From assembly GCA_013697395.1 (NCBI GenBank), contig JACCWY010000381.1, forward strand, positions 1-7,206: a stretch of 7,206 bases of DNA. Reading direction: 5' to 3'. The stretch's first letter is position 1. Every line of letters begins with the position of its first letter. This document shows, piece by piece, positions 6,513 through 7,206 of this stretch. The position numbers were made by a program, and so were the translations under genes. The notes beneath the pieces are model-generated. The model ran no database searches. It was given only the letters and a program-made list of their open reading frames with translations, and was not told the DNA's origin. The DNA comes from Chloroflexota bacterium. GTDB lineage: Bacteria > Chloroflexota > Limnocylindria > QHBO01.

Positions 6513-7206
6513 CGGTCGTGCTCACCTCCGCCTTGGGCAATCCGATCGAGGACTGCGGCGGCGAGGATGATGAATCCGGTCGCCGCGGCCTGCCATTCCG
6601 CCGAGATGCCACGAATCGTCATGTAGTTCAGGACCATGCCGACGATGAGTGCGCCAAGCAGCGTCCGCTCGACGCGACCGACCCCTCCGCTGATGCTCGT
6701 GCCGCCAAGAATCACCGCCGTGATGACGGCAAACTCCATCCCCCGCCCGATCGGTGGGTTCACGATCCCAATGCGGGCGGCGAGCAGCAAGCCACCGACG
6801 GCGGCGAGTAAGCCGGACAGTGCGTAGACCGACACGCGGGTCCGTCCGACCGGAACACCCGAGAGGGCGGCGGCGCGCACGTTGCCGCCGATGGCGTAGA
6901 TCCATCGCCCGAACATCGTTCGACCCATAGCCGCACTCGCCACCGCGTAACCGACCAGCATCACTACGGCCGGCATCGGAACACCGAGCAGCTCGCCGTT
7001 ACCGAGGGTGACGAACAGCGGATCGCGTATCCAGATCCAGTTGTCGCCGAGCAGCAGGATCACCTGCGCCAGGCCGCGAATACCGATCAGCATGCCGAGC
7101 GTGACGATGACCGGGCTGATTCCGGTCTTCTCGACGATCAGGCCGTTCAGAAGGCCAACCCCTGCGCCGGCCGCGAGCGCTGCGGCGATCGCGACCGGCG
7201 CTGGGA
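6509..7206 (-). CDS. RbsC-type sugar ABC transporter permease (5' end cut by the window edge)
   Basis: The last 231 residues of a second RbsC-family permease are visible, with the frame open to the right edge; an ATG at 7093 is internal. About 100 residues are missing, including the G-x-D-L-S-V-G-S segment. The visible part begins in hydrophobic sequence followed by GLIVEKTGISPVIVTLGM, the usual family stretch. Next come the coupling loop YAIGGNVRAAALSGVPVGR (about visible residues 103-121) and the hallmark FAVITAVILGGTSISGG (about 159-175). The ending GGGEHDR is hydrophilic. It is only distantly similar to the neighbouring permease, so the pair looks like two dedicated subunits and not a recent duplication. 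It is the first operon gene seen here. The binding-protein and ATPase genes would be expected just upstream, beyond the edge. Confidence 0.92.
   Translation of the reverse strand, partial: PAPVAIAAALAAGAGVGLLNGLIVEKTGISPVIVTLGMLIGIRGLAQVILLLGDNWIWIRDPLFVTLGNGELLGVPMPAVVMLVGYAVASAAMGRTMFGRWIYAIGGNVRAAALSGVPVGRTRVSVYALSGLLAAVGGLLLAARIGIVNPPIGRGMEFAVITAVILGGTSISGGVGRVERTLLGALIVGMVLNYMTIRGISAEWQAAATGFIILAAAVLDRIAQGGGEHDR
6522..6529 (-). promoter_or_regulatory. Ribosome binding site of the second permease gene
   Basis: GGAGGTGA, a full match to the anti-Shine-Dalgarno consensus, lies 9 bases before the ATG at 6512 and within the coding end of the first permease gene. It allows strong independent initiation despite the overlap. 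Confidence 0.65.

Noticed and set aside
1..7206. tRNA, rRNA, CRISPR array, riboswitch or complete insertion sequence
   Set aside because: None seen. Nearly all of 366-7206 is coding, with no spaced repeats and no leader long enough for a riboswitch.

Overview
The window is high-GC bacterial DNA, about two-thirds G+C by eye. It carries one long, tightly packed operon that reads entirely on the minus strand, from the right edge towards the left. Strong Shine-Dalgarno sequences, ATGA stop/start overlaps and heavy GC use suggest a free-living soil-type bacterium such as an actinobacterium, a Chloroflexota member or a proteobacterium. The sequence alone does not fix the lineage.

Layout in transcription order (right to left): (1) a sugar ABC-transporter permease cut by the right edge (6509-7206); (2) a second RbsC-type permease (5517-6512); (3) a Gfo/Idh/MocA oxidoreductase with an N-terminal extension (4381-5520); (4) and (5) a split transketolase, N-terminal ThDP-binding subunit (3540-4379, GTG start) and C-terminal subunit (2536-3543); (6) a short-chain dehydrogenase (1772-2539); (7) a GlcD-type FAD-linked oxidase (366-1763). 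Four of the six junctions are 4-base ATGA overlaps and the others are gaps of 1 and 8 bases, so the genes are almost certainly co-transcribed and translationally coupled. The promoter, the substrate-binding protein, the ATPase and any regulator would lie beyond the right edge.

The operon ends in about 180 bases without a gene (182-365), which hold an 11-bp hairpin. At the left edge (1-181) is the minus-strand remnant of a large serine recombinase. Its frame is closed by a stop exactly where the recombinase domain should join the catalytic domain, so it looks like a broken mobile-element gene.

Functionally this is a carbohydrate uptake-and-oxidation operon: import by the two permeases, oxidation by the Gfo/Idh/MocA and SDR enzymes, two-carbon transfer by the transketolase, and oxidation of a 2-hydroxy acid by the GlcD-like enzyme. 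The most interesting point is the transketolase. It keeps the cofactor machinery (catalytic Glu, ThDP Asp and Asn, several channel His). However, three of the four residues that hold the sugar phosphate in classical transketolases are replaced, as are the acceptor-reading Asp and two substrate-channel His. No sugar kinase is visible. Together these suggest a transketolase acting on a non-phosphorylated, or otherwise end-modified, sugar in a pathway I cannot name.
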